Shown here: positions 34,389-44,964 of the stretch, piece after piece
How positions within the stretch are numbered: the stretch's first letter is position 1
How the letters are laid out: each line of letters starts with the position of its first letter
Source: Photorhabdus australis DSM 17609
GTDB taxonomy: Bacteria > Pseudomonadota > Gammaproteobacteria > Enterobacterales > Enterobacteriaceae
Length of the DNA: 64,000 bases
Direction of reading: 5' to 3'
Assembly (NCBI RefSeq): GCF_000711895.1
Contig: NZ_JONO01000007.1
Coordinates: 62,001-126,000, forward strand
Program-made: the position numbers and the translations under genes
The notes under the pieces: model-generated
Databases searched by the model: none
Seen by the model: only the letters and a program-made list of their open reading frames with translations
Told to the model about the DNA's origin: nothing

Positions 34389-34952
34389 TTATGCCTGGGA
34401 AGTTAATTGACTGGCAATAGTTTGTGCCAACTGACTCCATCCTTTTGCCAATGTGCGGACTAAATCATCGTAACCATCTTCTCTCTGTTCCAACTCTAGG
34501 TTAAAAGGCTGTTTAATGATCCCGCCTTGACGGGTTAAAGTCCAATAACCTTGCAAAATCACCTTACCGTCATAACGTCCATGAAAACTGGTGATTATCA
34601 CATTCAAGGTATCTGGTTTGTTTACCAAGGGCTGGGCTGAAACCAAACGCTGAGGTAATGCCATCGTTAATTCAGCTACTAGCACTTGCTGTAGTTGCTG
34701 TTCCAGTGGGCTCGCCCACAGATGATTTACCGCACTGGTATAACTAACATCGCTACTCTGATACACCACACCTGAAGATGATAGATAATCAGACAGCATA
34801 ATTCGTTGTACCCACAACTGGCGATCATGCTGTATTGCAGCACCATTCTGTGGTGATATTTTCACTATCGGTAGCTGGTAATACGTTTTTTCCAGCTGAT
34901 TACTACAGGCCGAAATAAAAATCACTAAAATCAATGCCAATCTTTTCATCAT
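34389..34952 (-). CDS. pqiC: Lipoprotein PqiC of the Pqi lipid-transport system
   Basis: An outer-membrane lipoprotein that docks the PqiB tube. The lipobox is ISACSN (Cys about 16) after a hydrophobic signal. The rest matches the ABC-type transport auxiliary family: YYQLPIVKIS, QLWVQRIMLSDYLSSSGVVYQ, HLWASPLEQQLQQVLV. The gene overlaps pqiB by four bases and ends the pqiABC operon. An inverted repeat (TTCTCCGG...CCGGAGAA, 34345-34379) follows. Confidence 0.92.
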   Translation of the reverse strand: MMKRLALILVIFISACSNQLEKTYYQLPIVKISPQNGAAIQHDRQLWVQRIMLSDYLSSSGVVYQSSDVSYTSAVNHLWASPLEQQLQQVLVAELTMALPQRLVSAQPLVNKPDTLNVIITSFHGRYDGKVILQGYWTLTRQGGIIKQPFNLELEQREDGYDDLVRTLAKGWSQLAQTIASQLTSQA

Positions 34953-36613
34953 TTTTTAGCCTTCTTCGGTTCTGGATCTTCAATTGGCTTAGCTTCAAAA
35001 ACTAATGCATTGCTCTTATTGTTTAATGTTCTCAGAACAGGCCGCAACTCACTCAATACTTGATCCAGTCGTTGCATATTATCCAACATCTTATTATAAG
35101 CCGGTGAACCAGACTGGAAACCTTGCATACTGCGGTTAAACTCTTGCAATGTTTTCTGTATGTCTTTCGGCAGATCTTTCGTTTCAGGATTTGCCAGCAC
35201 CTTATTCAATTCATCAAGGGTTTGTTGTGCTTTTCTGATCGCTTTTTGACTCTCTTCCAGAGTGCGGACGGCCTGATTAAACATTGGCTCAACTGGCATA
35301 TTATTAATTTTATCCAGCGCTGAAATGACCTTATGCTGAATTTGAGCAAGCCCACCGCTGATCGTTGGCAATAATGGATAACCTGAAATTTCATACGGGC
35401 CAGTCCATCCTTTTTCATTCGGATAAAAATCCAAATCAATAAACAGTGCTCCAGTCAGCAAGTTACCTGATTTAAGAGAAGCACGTAGGCCACGTTTAGT
35501 TATACTATTTAATTCTTTCTCAACATCAAATCCTTCACCCAGCTCTTTTTCAAAGCGTCCAGGTTCAATAGAGATAAGTACTGGAATGCGAAAATCATTA
35601 TCCAATCGCTGTTTCATTCCCTCTGAATAGAACGGTACTTTTGCCACAGTTCCCATACGAATACCACGAAACTCCACTGGCGCTCCCGGCTGTAATCCAC
35701 GAACTGAATCAGAAAAGAGCAACAAATAATCTTTATGTTCGGTATATAAAGAATCCTGAATACTCTTTATATTGTCGAAAAGTTTGTAAGTACTTTTTTC
35801 TTTAACAGGTTCACCCAATTCCCAACCTTTAGGTACATCAAAGCTGACACCACCACCAAATAGAGTTGATAATGAAGCCATTTCAACACGTACCCCTTGA
35901 GAAGACAGATCAACAGTAATACCACTGTCTTTCCAAAAACGAACATTAGTTGTTAATAGGCCATCATAAGGTGCATTAATAAATAACTGATAACGCATCA
36001 AGTGGGATTTCGGTTCAAATTCACTCGTTTCAACAGAACCAACTCGATAGCCACGAAACAGCACTGGATCACCCGGATTAAGTTGACCTGCTTTATCACT
36101 ACTCAATATTACACGGATACCTTTTGCATCAGGTGAAGCCAATGGTGGTGAGTCCAACAAATAAAATTTATCTTCTTCATTACCCAATGTTCCCGGCTGA
36201 AGCTCAATAAAAGCACCAGAAAGGAGAGTACCAAGCCCAGAGATTCCATCACGGCCAATCTGAGGTTTCACTACCCAGAAAGCGCTGTCACTACGTAACA
36301 GTTTTTCCATCCCATCATGCAACCTGGCCTTAATGATAACTTGGCTAAGGTTATCACTTAGCATAACCCTCTCAACTACACCAATGTCTACACTGCGACT
36401 TTTAATTTTAGTTTTGCCTGCTTCAATCCCTTCTGCGTTGGAAGTAACCAATGTTACTTCTGGTCCTTGGTGGCTAAAATGGTAAAACAATATCCAAGCA
36501 CCAATAAGCACTGTCACAATCGGTACAATCCAGACTGGCGACCAACTTTTAATTTTATCGATTTTGGCCTGACTCTGGTCTTCAACTTTATCCGTCACTT
36601 TGACACTCCTCAT
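34949..36613 (-). CDS. pqiB: MCE-family protein PqiB
   Basis: PqiB forms a hexameric periplasmic syringe-like tube for lipid transfer between the membranes. The 554 residues (E. coli 546) include one N-terminal membrane segment (VWIVPIVTVLIGAWILFYHF), three MCE domains (beginning GPEVTLVTSNAEGIEAGKTK, KGIRVILSSDKAGQLNPGDP and YLLLFSDSVRGLQPGAPVEF), and a long C-terminal coiled coil rich in Gln/Leu (about 430-535). It follows pqiA after 4 bp. Confidence 0.95.
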   Translation of the reverse strand: MRSVKVTDKVEDQSQAKIDKIKSWSPVWIVPIVTVLIGAWILFYHFSHQGPEVTLVTSNAEGIEAGKTKIKSRSVDIGVVERVMLSDNLSQVIIKARLHDGMEKLLRSDSAFWVVKPQIGRDGISGLGTLLSGAFIELQPGTLGNEEDKFYLLDSPPLASPDAKGIRVILSSDKAGQLNPGDPVLFRGYRVGSVETSEFEPKSHLMRYQLFINAPYDGLLTTNVRFWKDSGITVDLSSQGVRVEMASLSTLFGGGVSFDVPKGWELGEPVKEKSTYKLFDNIKSIQDSLYTEHKDYLLLFSDSVRGLQPGAPVEFRGIRMGTVAKVPFYSEGMKQRLDNDFRIPVLISIEPGRFEKELGEGFDVEKELNSITKRGLRASLKSGNLLTGALFIDLDFYPNEKGWTGPYEISGYPLLPTISGGLAQIQHKVISALDKINNMPVEPMFNQAVRTLEESQKAIRKAQQTLDELNKVLANPETKDLPKDIQKTLQEFNRSMQGFQSGSPAYNKMLDNMQRLDQVLSELRPVLRTLNNKSNALVFEAKPIEDPEPKKAKK

Positions 36614-36617
36614 TGCC

Positions 36618-37865
36618 TTATAACGAATGCTTAACGTTGGCTCTATCCCAAATTAAACGCGGATCAAATGTCATTGCCGCAAACATAGTAAGGATTACAA
36701 CTAAAGAAAAAATCATCGCACCCATAGCAGGGTAAACACTTATCAGCTTTCCCATACGCACCAATGACGACAATATTGCGATAACAAATACATCAATCAT
36801 TGACCAACGACCGACAAATTCTACAATTTCATAAATAAAATGCATTTGAGCCGAATCCCGTCTACCGTGGCCTTTGGCATCCCAACATAACCAGCCAATT
36901 GCCAACATTTTCAGTGATGGCACCATAATACTGGCAATAAAAATAACCAAAGCTACAGGGTATGAACCTATACTCCACAGTAATATCACTCCAGCCATGA
37001 TAGTAGAATCACTCTGATTTCCGAGCGATTCTGTCACCATCATTGGCAAGACATTAGCGGGAATATAAAGTATTAAAGCAGTAACTAACAGTGCCATTGT
37101 CCATTGCAGGCTATTACGTCGACGAGCATGCCCACGAGTATGACAACGTGAACATATCAGCTGGTCTACCGGTAAAATAGCCGTACAACACTGACATAAC
37201 CTAACCCCCTGCACCAAACCCGATTTCCCCGCCTGCAACGATATATCAACCGTAGGCGCAGACTCAATCTGGTTCCATAACCAATGACGATCCAAGCACT
37301 GAAACGCTCTCACCTGGAGCAGGCAGAACAGACAATATGGCAAAAAACTCAAGCCTAATCCGATATCACCATAAGCTATTAATTTGACAAAGCTGACTAA
37401 TACCCCCGCCAGAAAAATTTCAACCATACACCAGTTTTTCATCTGAAACAGAACTCTGGCCAGCCAGAGCCTGATTTTCTGAGGCATAGCAATACTCTGG
37501 CATAGCAAGATAATCGCCACCATACAAAACGCAGGCACCAGTTGAACACAAAACAGAAAGAAGATGCCTATGCTGGCATAATCTTCATTGAACATCGTCT
37601 GTGGGATTTGAAATAAAGTAATTTCGCTGTCAATTCCTGTCACACTCATGCTGACAAACGGAAACAAGCAAGCAATTAATAGCATGAATAATGCGCTGAT
37701 TGCATAACCGGTTGGCTGATGTTTAGGCTCCTTCCACCATGCGATTAATGTCGTTTGACAACGAGGACAAACCGCCTTCGTTCCTTGTTCCCATTCTGGT
37801 AGTTCCACCAGCAAGTCGCATTGAGGGCACAATACCATTTCATGATGATGGTTATTGGAACACAA
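36618..37865 (-). CDS. pqiA: Inner membrane protein PqiA
   Basis: PqiA is the inner-membrane partner of PqiB. The 415-residue protein has two copies of a paraquat-inducible domain, each with a rubredoxin-like zinc site (CPQCD with CPRC near residues 13-35; CQCC with CSRC near 220-240) and four membrane segments. SoxRS controls pqiABC in E. coli; no clear SoxS box was identified here. Confidence 0.94.
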   Translation of the reverse strand: MCSNNHHHEMVLCPQCDLLVELPEWEQGTKAVCPRCQTTLIAWWKEPKHQPTGYAISALFMLLIACLFPFVSMSVTGIDSEITLFQIPQTMFNEDYASIGIFFLFCVQLVPAFCMVAIILLCQSIAMPQKIRLWLARVLFQMKNWCMVEIFLAGVLVSFVKLIAYGDIGLGLSFLPYCLFCLLQVRAFQCLDRHWLWNQIESAPTVDISLQAGKSGLVQGVRLCQCCTAILPVDQLICSRCHTRGHARRRNSLQWTMALLVTALILYIPANVLPMMVTESLGNQSDSTIMAGVILLWSIGSYPVALVIFIASIMVPSLKMLAIGWLCWDAKGHGRRDSAQMHFIYEIVEFVGRWSMIDVFVIAILSSLVRMGKLISVYPAMGAMIFSLVVILTMFAAMTFDPRLIWDRANVKHSL

Positions 37866-37954
37866 GGTTTTTCTCCTCTTTTAGGAAAATCGGAAATATT
37901 CACAGAATCATACTGAGAAGAATCACGGCATGATTCTGTAAATCATGATGACTA

Positions 37955-39865
37955 TCAACCGTTTTTCAATGTTTCCAATTCCTGCCAGCGCTCAAAAGCA
38001 GTTTCTAATGTTTGCTCTTTCTCAGACAATTCAGTCAGTACTTTTTGAGTCACGACATGAGATTGGTTAAAGAATTCAGCATCACTCACTTGAGATTGTA
38101 ATTGATCAATTTCTTCTTCCAATTTCTCCAGCAATGATGGAAGTTGTTCTAATTCACGCAATAAATGGTAACTCATTTTATTACCTGAACGTTTTGGCGA
38201 CTCTTTAACTTTCTCTGCCTTAACTTCAACTTTAGTTTTTTTTTCGTTTTGTTGGCGTAACGATACGGTCTGCTCTCGTTGCTGCTGAGCATCATAATAA
38301 CCACCAACATAGTTATTAATCACACCATTACCTTCAAAAATCCAGCACTCAGTCACTGAATTATCAACAAACTGACGATCGTGGCTAACCAGTAATACAG
38401 TACCTTTATAACTATCTACCAGCTCTTCCAGCAATTCCAGTGTTTCCACATCCAGATCGTTAGTTGGCTCATCAAGCACCAACAAATTACTGGGTTTCAG
38501 GAACAGACGCGCCAGTAATAACCGGTTCCTTTCACCACCAGAAAGTGCTTTAACCGGTGTCATTGCCCGTTTGGGATGGAACAGAAAATCCTGTAAATAG
38601 CCCAAAACATGACGAGGACGGCCATTGACCATCACTTCCTGTTTACCTTCAGCTAAGTTGTCCATCACCGTTTTTTCAGGATCAAGTGCTGCGCGATGCT
38701 GATCAAAATAAGCAATCTCTAGTTTAGTACCACAACGAACGCGGCCACTATCAGGTTGCAGATCGCCTAACATTAATCGCAATAAAGTTGTTTTACCGCA
38801 ACCATTTGGTCCTACTAGTGCAATTTTATCGCCACGCTGAATCTGAGCGCTGAAATTATCGACTAATTTCCTGTCGCCAATCTGATAATTAACATTTTCC
38901 AGCTCAAACACAATTTTGCCGGAACGGCTTACTTCTTTCATCTGTATTTTGGCAGTTCCCATCACCTCACGACGTTGATAACGTTCAACACGTAATGCTT
39001 TCAATGCCCTAACGCGTCCTTCATTACGAGTACGACGCGCTTTGATCCCCTGGCGAATCCAGACTTCTTCCTGCGCCAGCTTGCGATCAAATTCAGCATT
39101 CTGCATTTCTTCCACACGCAGCGATTCTTCTTTGCCCTCAAGAAACTTATCGTAATTACCCGGCCATGAAACCAATTTACCGCGATCCAAATCAACAATA
39201 CGGGTTGCCATACTGCGAATAAATGAACGATCATGGGAAATGAAAACAATACTGCCCTGAAAATCTTTCAAAAAATTTTCCAGCCACTCAATCGTATCAA
39301 TATCCAGATGGTTGGTCGGCTCATCAAGAAACAAAACTTTTGGTGAGCTGACCAGTGCCCTTCCCAATGCAGCCTTACGTAACCAACCGCCAGAAAGAGA
39401 AGAGAGTTTCTCTTCCGCAGGTAAAGAAAGCTGTTTTAATACGTCATTAATACGGCTGTCCAACGACCATAGTCCACGGATATCCAAAACCTCCTGCAAT
39501 TCTGCCAGACGGCTGAGGTTTTTCTCACTGGGATCTTGCTCCACCATACGGGAAACCTGATGGAAAGATTTAATGTATTCAGCTTGCTCCTGAACACCTT
39601 CAGCGACAAAATCAAAAACAGTTCCTTCTACGTCACGAGGTGGATCTTGCTGTAATCGGGCAACGACCAGATCCTGCTCATAAATAACCTGACCATCATC
39701 CAATGATTGTTCTTTTGCTAATACTCGCAATAAAGTGGATTTCCCTGCACCATTACGGCCAACCAGGCAAACCCTTTCATTTTCTTCTATATGCAATTCT
39801 GCATTATCAAGTAGAGGGGCATCACTGAACGACAACCATGCACCGGATAAATTGATTAATGACAT
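37955..39865 (-). CDS. uup: ABC-F ATPase Uup
   Basis: A soluble ABC-F protein of 636 residues that acts on ribosomes or branched DNA and affects precise transposon excision in E. coli. Two ABC cassettes are seen: Walker A GRNGAGKST (about 36) and GPNGCGKTT (about 350), signatures LSGGWLRKAALGRAL and LSGGERNRLLLARLF, and Walker B FLDEPTNHLD and VLDEPTNDLD. A C-terminal coiled coil (about 555-632) binds DNA in the family. It is five bases downstream of rlmL. Confidence 0.96.
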   Translation of the reverse strand: MSLINLSGAWLSFSDAPLLDNAELHIEENERVCLVGRNGAGKSTLLRVLAKEQSLDDGQVIYEQDLVVARLQQDPPRDVEGTVFDFVAEGVQEQAEYIKSFHQVSRMVEQDPSEKNLSRLAELQEVLDIRGLWSLDSRINDVLKQLSLPAEEKLSSLSGGWLRKAALGRALVSSPKVLFLDEPTNHLDIDTIEWLENFLKDFQGSIVFISHDRSFIRSMATRIVDLDRGKLVSWPGNYDKFLEGKEESLRVEEMQNAEFDRKLAQEEVWIRQGIKARRTRNEGRVRALKALRVERYQRREVMGTAKIQMKEVSRSGKIVFELENVNYQIGDRKLVDNFSAQIQRGDKIALVGPNGCGKTTLLRLMLGDLQPDSGRVRCGTKLEIAYFDQHRAALDPEKTVMDNLAEGKQEVMVNGRPRHVLGYLQDFLFHPKRAMTPVKALSGGERNRLLLARLFLKPSNLLVLDEPTNDLDVETLELLEELVDSYKGTVLLVSHDRQFVDNSVTECWIFEGNGVINNYVGGYYDAQQQREQTVSLRQQNEKKTKVEVKAEKVKESPKRSGNKMSYHLLRELEQLPSLLEKLEEEIDQLQSQVSDAEFFNQSHVVTQKVLTELSEKEQTLETAFERWQELETLKNG

Positions 39866-39870
39866 AGTAA

Positions 39871-42003
39871 TTATTTTTCCTCACCAGAGTGACGTAATAG
39901 CCAGCAGTTATGAATTTGACGGTTACGGGCAAAATCCTGTGACTGGGTTTTGCTGGTGATTTCTTCTGCCACCAAGCCAATTTTTTCCAGCTCAGAAAAA
40001 TCCATTTTAAAACCGCGTTTATTGTTGGAAAACATCAGCGTTCCACCACGACGTAACAAACGCTTAAGCTGTTTCATCAACATGATATGATCGCGTTGTA
40101 CATCAAAAGTATCTTCCATCCGCTTAGAATTAGAGAAAGTTGGCGGATCAATAAAAATCAAATCAAATTGTTCACGAGTCTGGCCCAACCAAGCGAGACA
40201 ATCAGCCTGAATCAAACGGTGCTGGCGGCCTGTCAACCCATTAGCTTGTAAGTTCCGTTCAGCCCACTCAAGATAAGTTCGAGACATATCTACCGTTGTT
40301 GTTGAACGCGCGCCACCTATCCCAGCATGCACAGTCGCTGATCCGGTATAAGCAAATAGATTCAGAAAATCTTTCCCCTCACTCATTTCCGCCAGCATTT
40401 TCCGAGCAGTACGATGATCCAGGAACAATCCCGTATCCAGATAGTCAGCTAGGTTGACCCAAAATTTCGCGCCATATTCATTTACCAGAAAAAATTCTTG
40501 TTTCTCCGCTATTTTTTCATATTGGCTTTTGCCCTTCTGACGCTGACGAGTCTTGAGCACCAATTGATTTGATGAAAGCCCAAGAACCTGCATCGTTGCA
40601 CTGATAACATCGAATAAACGCTGACGCGCTTTATTAGCATCAACACTTTTCGGGGGAGCATACTCCTGAATCACCACTTTACCCGCATAATAGTCAACAG
40701 CAACGTTATATTCGGGTAAGTCAGCATCATACAGACGATAACAATCAATCCCTTGCTGTTTTGCCCATTTAGTTAATTTCTTTTCATTTTTGCGAAGGCG
40801 ATTGGCATAATCTCCCGCTATATCTATCTCAGATGAGTGCGGTTTATCTGATAGCTGATAGTTTTTCTGTACGCAATCCAGTGGACCATTTTTGGCTTTA
40901 AACTCACGTTCAGCTCGTAATTGCAGGCAGCTTAGCAATTCAGGTGATGCACTAAACAGCGACAAACGCCAGCCAGGAAAACGGCTTTTCATCACCCGGC
41001 CAAATAAACTGTGTAGTGCAACTAATGCTGGCTCACTCTCCAGACGTTCACCATATGGTGGATTACTTAATACCATTCCGGCAGAACCTCCCGATAACGG
41101 GTTTTCCAAATGGCTGGCATCTCCTTGCTGGAAAGTTATCAACTGTGCAACCCCTGCTCTACGGGCATTTGACCGGGCCATATCCAGCACTCGGCGATCA
41201 ATATCAGAACCAAAGAAACGGGAGGTTGTTTCCTGAAGACCTTTACGGAAACGAACTTGCGCTTCTGCGGTTACCTCACACCAAATTTCTTTATCATGCT
41301 TCAACCATGCAGCAAAACCCCAGTTATTGCGATGCAACCCCGGAGCACGATCAGCCGCCATCATTGCGGCTTCAATCAATAACGTGCCTGAACCACACAT
41401 AGGGTCGACCATCGGAGCCCCTATCCGCCAACCTGAACGTAGGATAATTGCCGCAGCCAAGTTTTCTTTCAACGGAGCCTGACCTGCAAGATCTCGGTAA
41501 CCACGAATATGTAAACCTTCACCACTCAAGTCCAGAGCAACGCTGGCTTTCTCTTTATTCAGGAAAACATTAATTCGAATATCAGGATGTTGTTTTGCCA
41601 CATTTGGACGTTGATCCAACTTACGAATAAAGCTGTCGACAATGGCGTCTTTAACTTTGAGTGCACCATATTGAGTGTTTCGGATCTCTTCATTCGTACC
41701 ACTGAAATGCACAGAGAAAGTGCTGTCTACAGAGAAAATCTGGCTCCAATCAACAGACTGAACCCCAAGATAGAGATCTAAGTCGCTATAAACATTAAAT
41801 TCGTTTAGCGGTAGTAAAATACGTGATGCCAGTCTGCTCCACATCAGACTTTTATACATCACTCTATCGTCACCTTGAAAATGAACTCCGCCTTGCACAA
41901 TTTTGCATGATTGCGCACCCAGCATTTCCAGTTCGTTCTTTAACAGTTCTTCTAATCCGCGTGCCGTACTGGCAAACAAAGAGTTCATATTGTGTATCAC
42001 CAA
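39871..42003 (-). CDS. rlmL: Bifunctional 23S rRNA methyltransferase RlmKL
   Basis: Makes m2G2445 (RlmL, N-terminal half) and m7G2069 (RlmK, C-terminal half) in 23S rRNA. The 710 residues hold a THUMP domain (about 45-155), the first Rossmann methyltransferase with [19 protein letters not shown] and SNPPYGER, and the second with [18 protein letters not shown] and [15 protein letters not shown]. Full length. The neighbouring ycbX is divergent. Confidence 0.96.
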   Translation of the reverse strand: MVIHNMNSLFASTARGLEELLKNELEMLGAQSCKIVQGGVHFQGDDRVMYKSLMWSRLASRILLPLNEFNVYSDLDLYLGVQSVDWSQIFSVDSTFSVHFSGTNEEIRNTQYGALKVKDAIVDSFIRKLDQRPNVAKQHPDIRINVFLNKEKASVALDLSGEGLHIRGYRDLAGQAPLKENLAAAIILRSGWRIGAPMVDPMCGSGTLLIEAAMMAADRAPGLHRNNWGFAAWLKHDKEIWCEVTAEAQVRFRKGLQETTSRFFGSDIDRRVLDMARSNARRAGVAQLITFQQGDASHLENPLSGGSAGMVLSNPPYGERLESEPALVALHSLFGRVMKSRFPGWRLSLFSASPELLSCLQLRAEREFKAKNGPLDCVQKNYQLSDKPHSSEIDIAGDYANRLRKNEKKLTKWAKQQGIDCYRLYDADLPEYNVAVDYYAGKVVIQEYAPPKSVDANKARQRLFDVISATMQVLGLSSNQLVLKTRQRQKGKSQYEKIAEKQEFFLVNEYGAKFWVNLADYLDTGLFLDHRTARKMLAEMSEGKDFLNLFAYTGSATVHAGIGGARSTTTVDMSRTYLEWAERNLQANGLTGRQHRLIQADCLAWLGQTREQFDLIFIDPPTFSNSKRMEDTFDVQRDHIMLMKQLKRLLRRGGTLMFSNNKRGFKMDFSELEKIGLVAEEITSKTQSQDFARNRQIHNCWLLRHSGEEK

Positions 42004-42092
42004 AAAGAAAATTGTTACGCATTATAGCTAATCCGGGTGACATGTCATAAAGTTGCTCATGCCAAGAAAACGTTTCTCATGGAGGTTAATGG

Positions 42093-43211
42093 ATGATAAC
42101 TTTGTCTCGCCTGTATACCCACCCGGTAAAGTCTATGCGTGGTTTGCAACTTTCCCATGCATTAGTGAGTGAAAGCGGTCTTATTTTCGACCGCAATTTT
42201 ATGCTCACCACCCCAGACGGGACCTTTATTACAGCTCGTAAATATCCCCAGATGTTGTTGTTCACTCCAGCTATTTTAAACAATGGTATTTATCTGCTTG
42301 CACCTAACGGCGAAAATGCCACTGTGCTCTATAGCGATTTCCTGCATGAGCAGAAACCCACTGAAGTATGGGGCAATCATTTTACTGCTCTGATTGCTCC
42401 AGAAGAAATTAACCAATGGTTAAGTGTTTTTTTTGATATTCCAGTACAATTACGCTGGTTAAGTCATGAATTAACTCGCAGGGTAAAAAAACATCCTGAA
42501 GTTCCATTATCATTTGCTGATGGTTACCCATTCTTGCTTATTAACGAGGCTTCATTTCATTTATTACAACAACGTTGCCCTGCTAGTATTAGATTAGAAC
42601 AATTTCGTCCAAATATTGTTATTACCGGTGCAGAAGCATTTGCAGAAGATAGTTGGCAATCAATCCAGATTGGGAATGTTATTTTTGACTTACCTAAACC
42701 ATGTAGCCGCTGTATTCTAACAACTGTCAGCGTTGATAAAGGAATTAAAAATCCAAACGGAGAACCCTTAGCAACATTGCAATCATTCCGTACCGCAGAA
42801 AATGGTGATATCGACTTTGGCCAGAATCTCATTGCCCGTTCAAGTGGCATTATTCGCGTTGGAGATACTGTAACTATATTAGCGAAAAAAGATCCTCGTA
42901 AATATGACAGTAGTGAAATAGTTGAAAGCATTGATGTGCCAAAAACAAATAATCAAACTGTAACTATTGAATATAATGGAAAAATTTTCACAGGTAATAA
43001 TCAACAAATCATTTTAGAACAGCTGGAACAACAAGGCATCAATGTACCTTATTCATGTCGAGCTGGCATATGTGGATGCTGTAGCATTTCTTTAGTTCAG
43101 GGAGAAGTTTCTCCATTAAAATCAACAGCCATTAAAAATGACGGATATATTCTAGCTTGTTCCTGTATTCCTAAGAATAATCTTATTCTTAAAAGCAATA
43201 GCGAAGAATAG
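42093..43211 (+). CDS. ycbX: MOSC-domain protein YcbX with C-terminal ferredoxin
   Basis: YcbX is a molybdenum-cofactor enzyme that reduces N-hydroxylated compounds such as 6-hydroxylaminopurine. The 372 residues comprise a MOSC_N domain ([17 protein letters not shown] start), the MOSC domain with [17 protein letters not shown] and [11 protein letters not shown] (Mo-binding Cys about residue 207), and a [2Fe-2S] ferredoxin with [19 protein letters not shown] and a fourth Cys in LACSC (about 355). The start has TGGAGG upstream. Confidence 0.94.
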   Translation: MITLSRLYTHPVKSMRGLQLSHALVSESGLIFDRNFMLTTPDGTFITARKYPQMLLFTPAILNNGIYLLAPNGENATVLYSDFLHEQKPTEVWGNHFTALIAPEEINQWLSVFFDIPVQLRWLSHELTRRVKKHPEVPLSFADGYPFLLINEASFHLLQQRCPASIRLEQFRPNIVITGAEAFAEDSWQSIQIGNVIFDLPKPCSRCILTTVSVDKGIKNPNGEPLATLQSFRTAENGDIDFGQNLIARSSGIIRVGDTVTILAKKDPRKYDSSEIVESIDVPKTNNQTVTIEYNGKIFTGNNQQIILEQLEQQGINVPYSCRAGICGCCSISLVQGEVSPLKSTAIKNDGYILACSCIPKNNLILKSNSEE

Positions 43212-43351
43212 AGTTTAAATCCAAATTGGACCGCAGCGCTATAAATTAGCGCGCGGGTAATTCCATTAATTACACCAATTCCTTTATAACTCTTATTGGC
43301 TATTTTAGTTTTATGAGTTATGCATTAACCCCCATTCTATCCAAATTAATC

Positions 43352-43370
43352 GACAATAATAATCATTATT
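43352..43370. promoter_or_regulatory. Fur-box-like palindrome upstream of the glycosyltransferase cluster
   Basis: GACAATAATAATCATTATT agrees with the classical 19-bp Fur box at 16 positions by eye. It lies about 85 bp upstream of the first glycosyltransferase. Related AT palindromes (TGATTATTATCATAATGA at 44855 and TGATTATTGTCATAATGA near 46380) precede genes two and three. AT-rich DNA yields such matches easily, so regulation by iron is only a possibility. Confidence 0.35.
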
Positions 43371-43454
43371 ATTATAAACTGGTTAGGCATTAAGCTAATT
43401 ATACACTACGCAAATACTTAAATAATCTTTTCAAAGCACATAAGGAGTGAATTT

Positions 43455-44753
43455 ATGGCATGTATTGTTATTGCCGCAATCGCAAGTCCTGGGCACTTCT
43501 ACCCCATGTTAAAAGTTGCTCAATCATTAATTTCTCAAGGACATCAAATTACCTTATTCACCGGAGCCGTATTTCGTCAACAAGTAGAAGCAATCAATGC
43601 ACAATTTGTCGCTTTTGATGAAAGAATAGATTATGACTATCGCCACTTCGTACAGCACTTTCCCTTACGTGCACAGCTCCCTCCTGGAAACCTGCAATTG
43701 GCACTCTCGTTAAAACATATCTTCGCTGAGCCTATCCCATTTCTTAGCCAACAGCTGCAACAAATTATTCGTGAGCAACAAGCGGAACTCGTTATAACCG
43801 AGAACTACTTTTTTAGTATATTACCACTACTGCAAGAAGAAAGAATTTGTCGCCTTCCAGTTATCATCTTAGGTTTAGGTCCTCTGTCTTATTCTTCTAA
43901 AGATACCATTTTATTTGGACCACGTATTCCTCCCGTGCTCATACCACCAGAATTAACACATGAACAATTAGTCGATGAAAAAACCCGGCAACTGATAGCA
44001 GAAGTCCAAACTTATTTCGATGATGCACTCATCCAATCAGGATGCTCTGCATTAACCAGACCTTTCAACGATGCAATAATTTTGGGTGCTGATCGCTTCT
44101 TGCAACTATCAACCCTGGCATTTGAATACGAACGAGAAGAATTATCTGATACAGTCCATTTTATTGGTCCAATACTTGACTCTACTCCAATAACAGAAGC
44201 ACCTCATTTATGGGAAGACGACGACCCTCGTCCATTAGTTATAGTCACTCAAGGTACTATTTCCAATTCAGATTTGAATCAGTTACTCCTTCCTACTCTA
44301 CGGGCGCTAGCCACATTACCTGTTCGTGTACTAGCAACAACAGGGGGTAGAGCGGTAGAAACACTCAATGAAGTCATCCCGGAAAACGCCTGCGTTAAAG
44401 ACTTTATCTCGTTTGAACACTGGTTACCAAAAGCCGAGCTTTTGATCTCTAATGGTGGCTACGGAACCATTAATTACGCTCTCAGCCACGGCGTGCCGTT
44501 ACTTATTGCAGATGCAGGTGAAAGTAAGCAAGAAACCGCCTTTCGTGTCATACTGGCAGGATGCGGTATTAGTCTCAACACAGCATATCCTACTGAAACC
44601 GCGCTAAGGCAATCAGTAGAAAAGATTCTCAACACAAACTTATTTAAACAACGAGCAAAAATCGTCCAACAAGACTACGCAAGACATGATGCATTAGCAG
44701 AAATATCTAAGCATGTAGAACAATTAATTCTTGAACGCAGCCGCATTAACTAA
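43455..44753 (+). CDS. GT1-family glycosyltransferase (copy 1)
   Basis: A 432-residue GT-B glycosyltransferase of the UGT/MGT type that would move a sugar from a nucleotide donor to a small molecule. The N-terminal acceptor domain has the catalytic-His loop SPGHFYPMLKV (about residue 13). The C-terminal donor domain has VVTQG-like VIVTQGTISN (about 262), DFISFEHWLPKAELLISNGG, and GYGTINYALSHGVPLLIADA followed by KQETAFRV, the donor-binding motif region. It is the most divergent of three tandem paralogues. ycbX and zapC are adjacent in E. coli, so the cluster is an insertion. Confidence 0.88.
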   Translation: MACIVIAAIASPGHFYPMLKVAQSLISQGHQITLFTGAVFRQQVEAINAQFVAFDERIDYDYRHFVQHFPLRAQLPPGNLQLALSLKHIFAEPIPFLSQQLQQIIREQQAELVITENYFFSILPLLQEERICRLPVIILGLGPLSYSSKDTILFGPRIPPVLIPPELTHEQLVDEKTRQLIAEVQTYFDDALIQSGCSALTRPFNDAIILGADRFLQLSTLAFEYEREELSDTVHFIGPILDSTPITEAPHLWEDDDPRPLVIVTQGTISNSDLNQLLLPTLRALATLPVRVLATTGGRAVETLNEVIPENACVKDFISFEHWLPKAELLISNGGYGTINYALSHGVPLLIADAGESKQETAFRVILAGCGISLNTAYPTETALRQSVEKILNTNLFKQRAKIVQQDYARHDALAEISKHVEQLILERSRIN

Positions 44754-44770
44754 TCCCCAAGTCTTTTGTA

Positions 44771-44815
44771 CTTCCTCCCCATTTTTGTATTAACGCGATC
44801 TAAAAGGGGAGGAAG
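44771..44815 (+). terminator. Long hairpin after glycosyltransferase 1
   Basis: CTTCCTCCCC ... GGGGAGGAAG, ten-base arms around a 25-base interior, just after the stop. There is no T-run, so it may act with Rho or stabilise the mRNA 3' end. Similar hairpins follow copies 2 and 3. Confidence 0.5.
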
Positions 44816-44964
44816 CCAGCATATGCAATAATTTCATCAAAAAGTCAACATCAATGATTATTATCATAATGAATTAATTATTACGATAATGAATTTATAA
44901 CTGCCGTCATAAAATGACTACACTCTGCGTCAGGAGCTAGCGTAACTCAATCAAAACAATATGT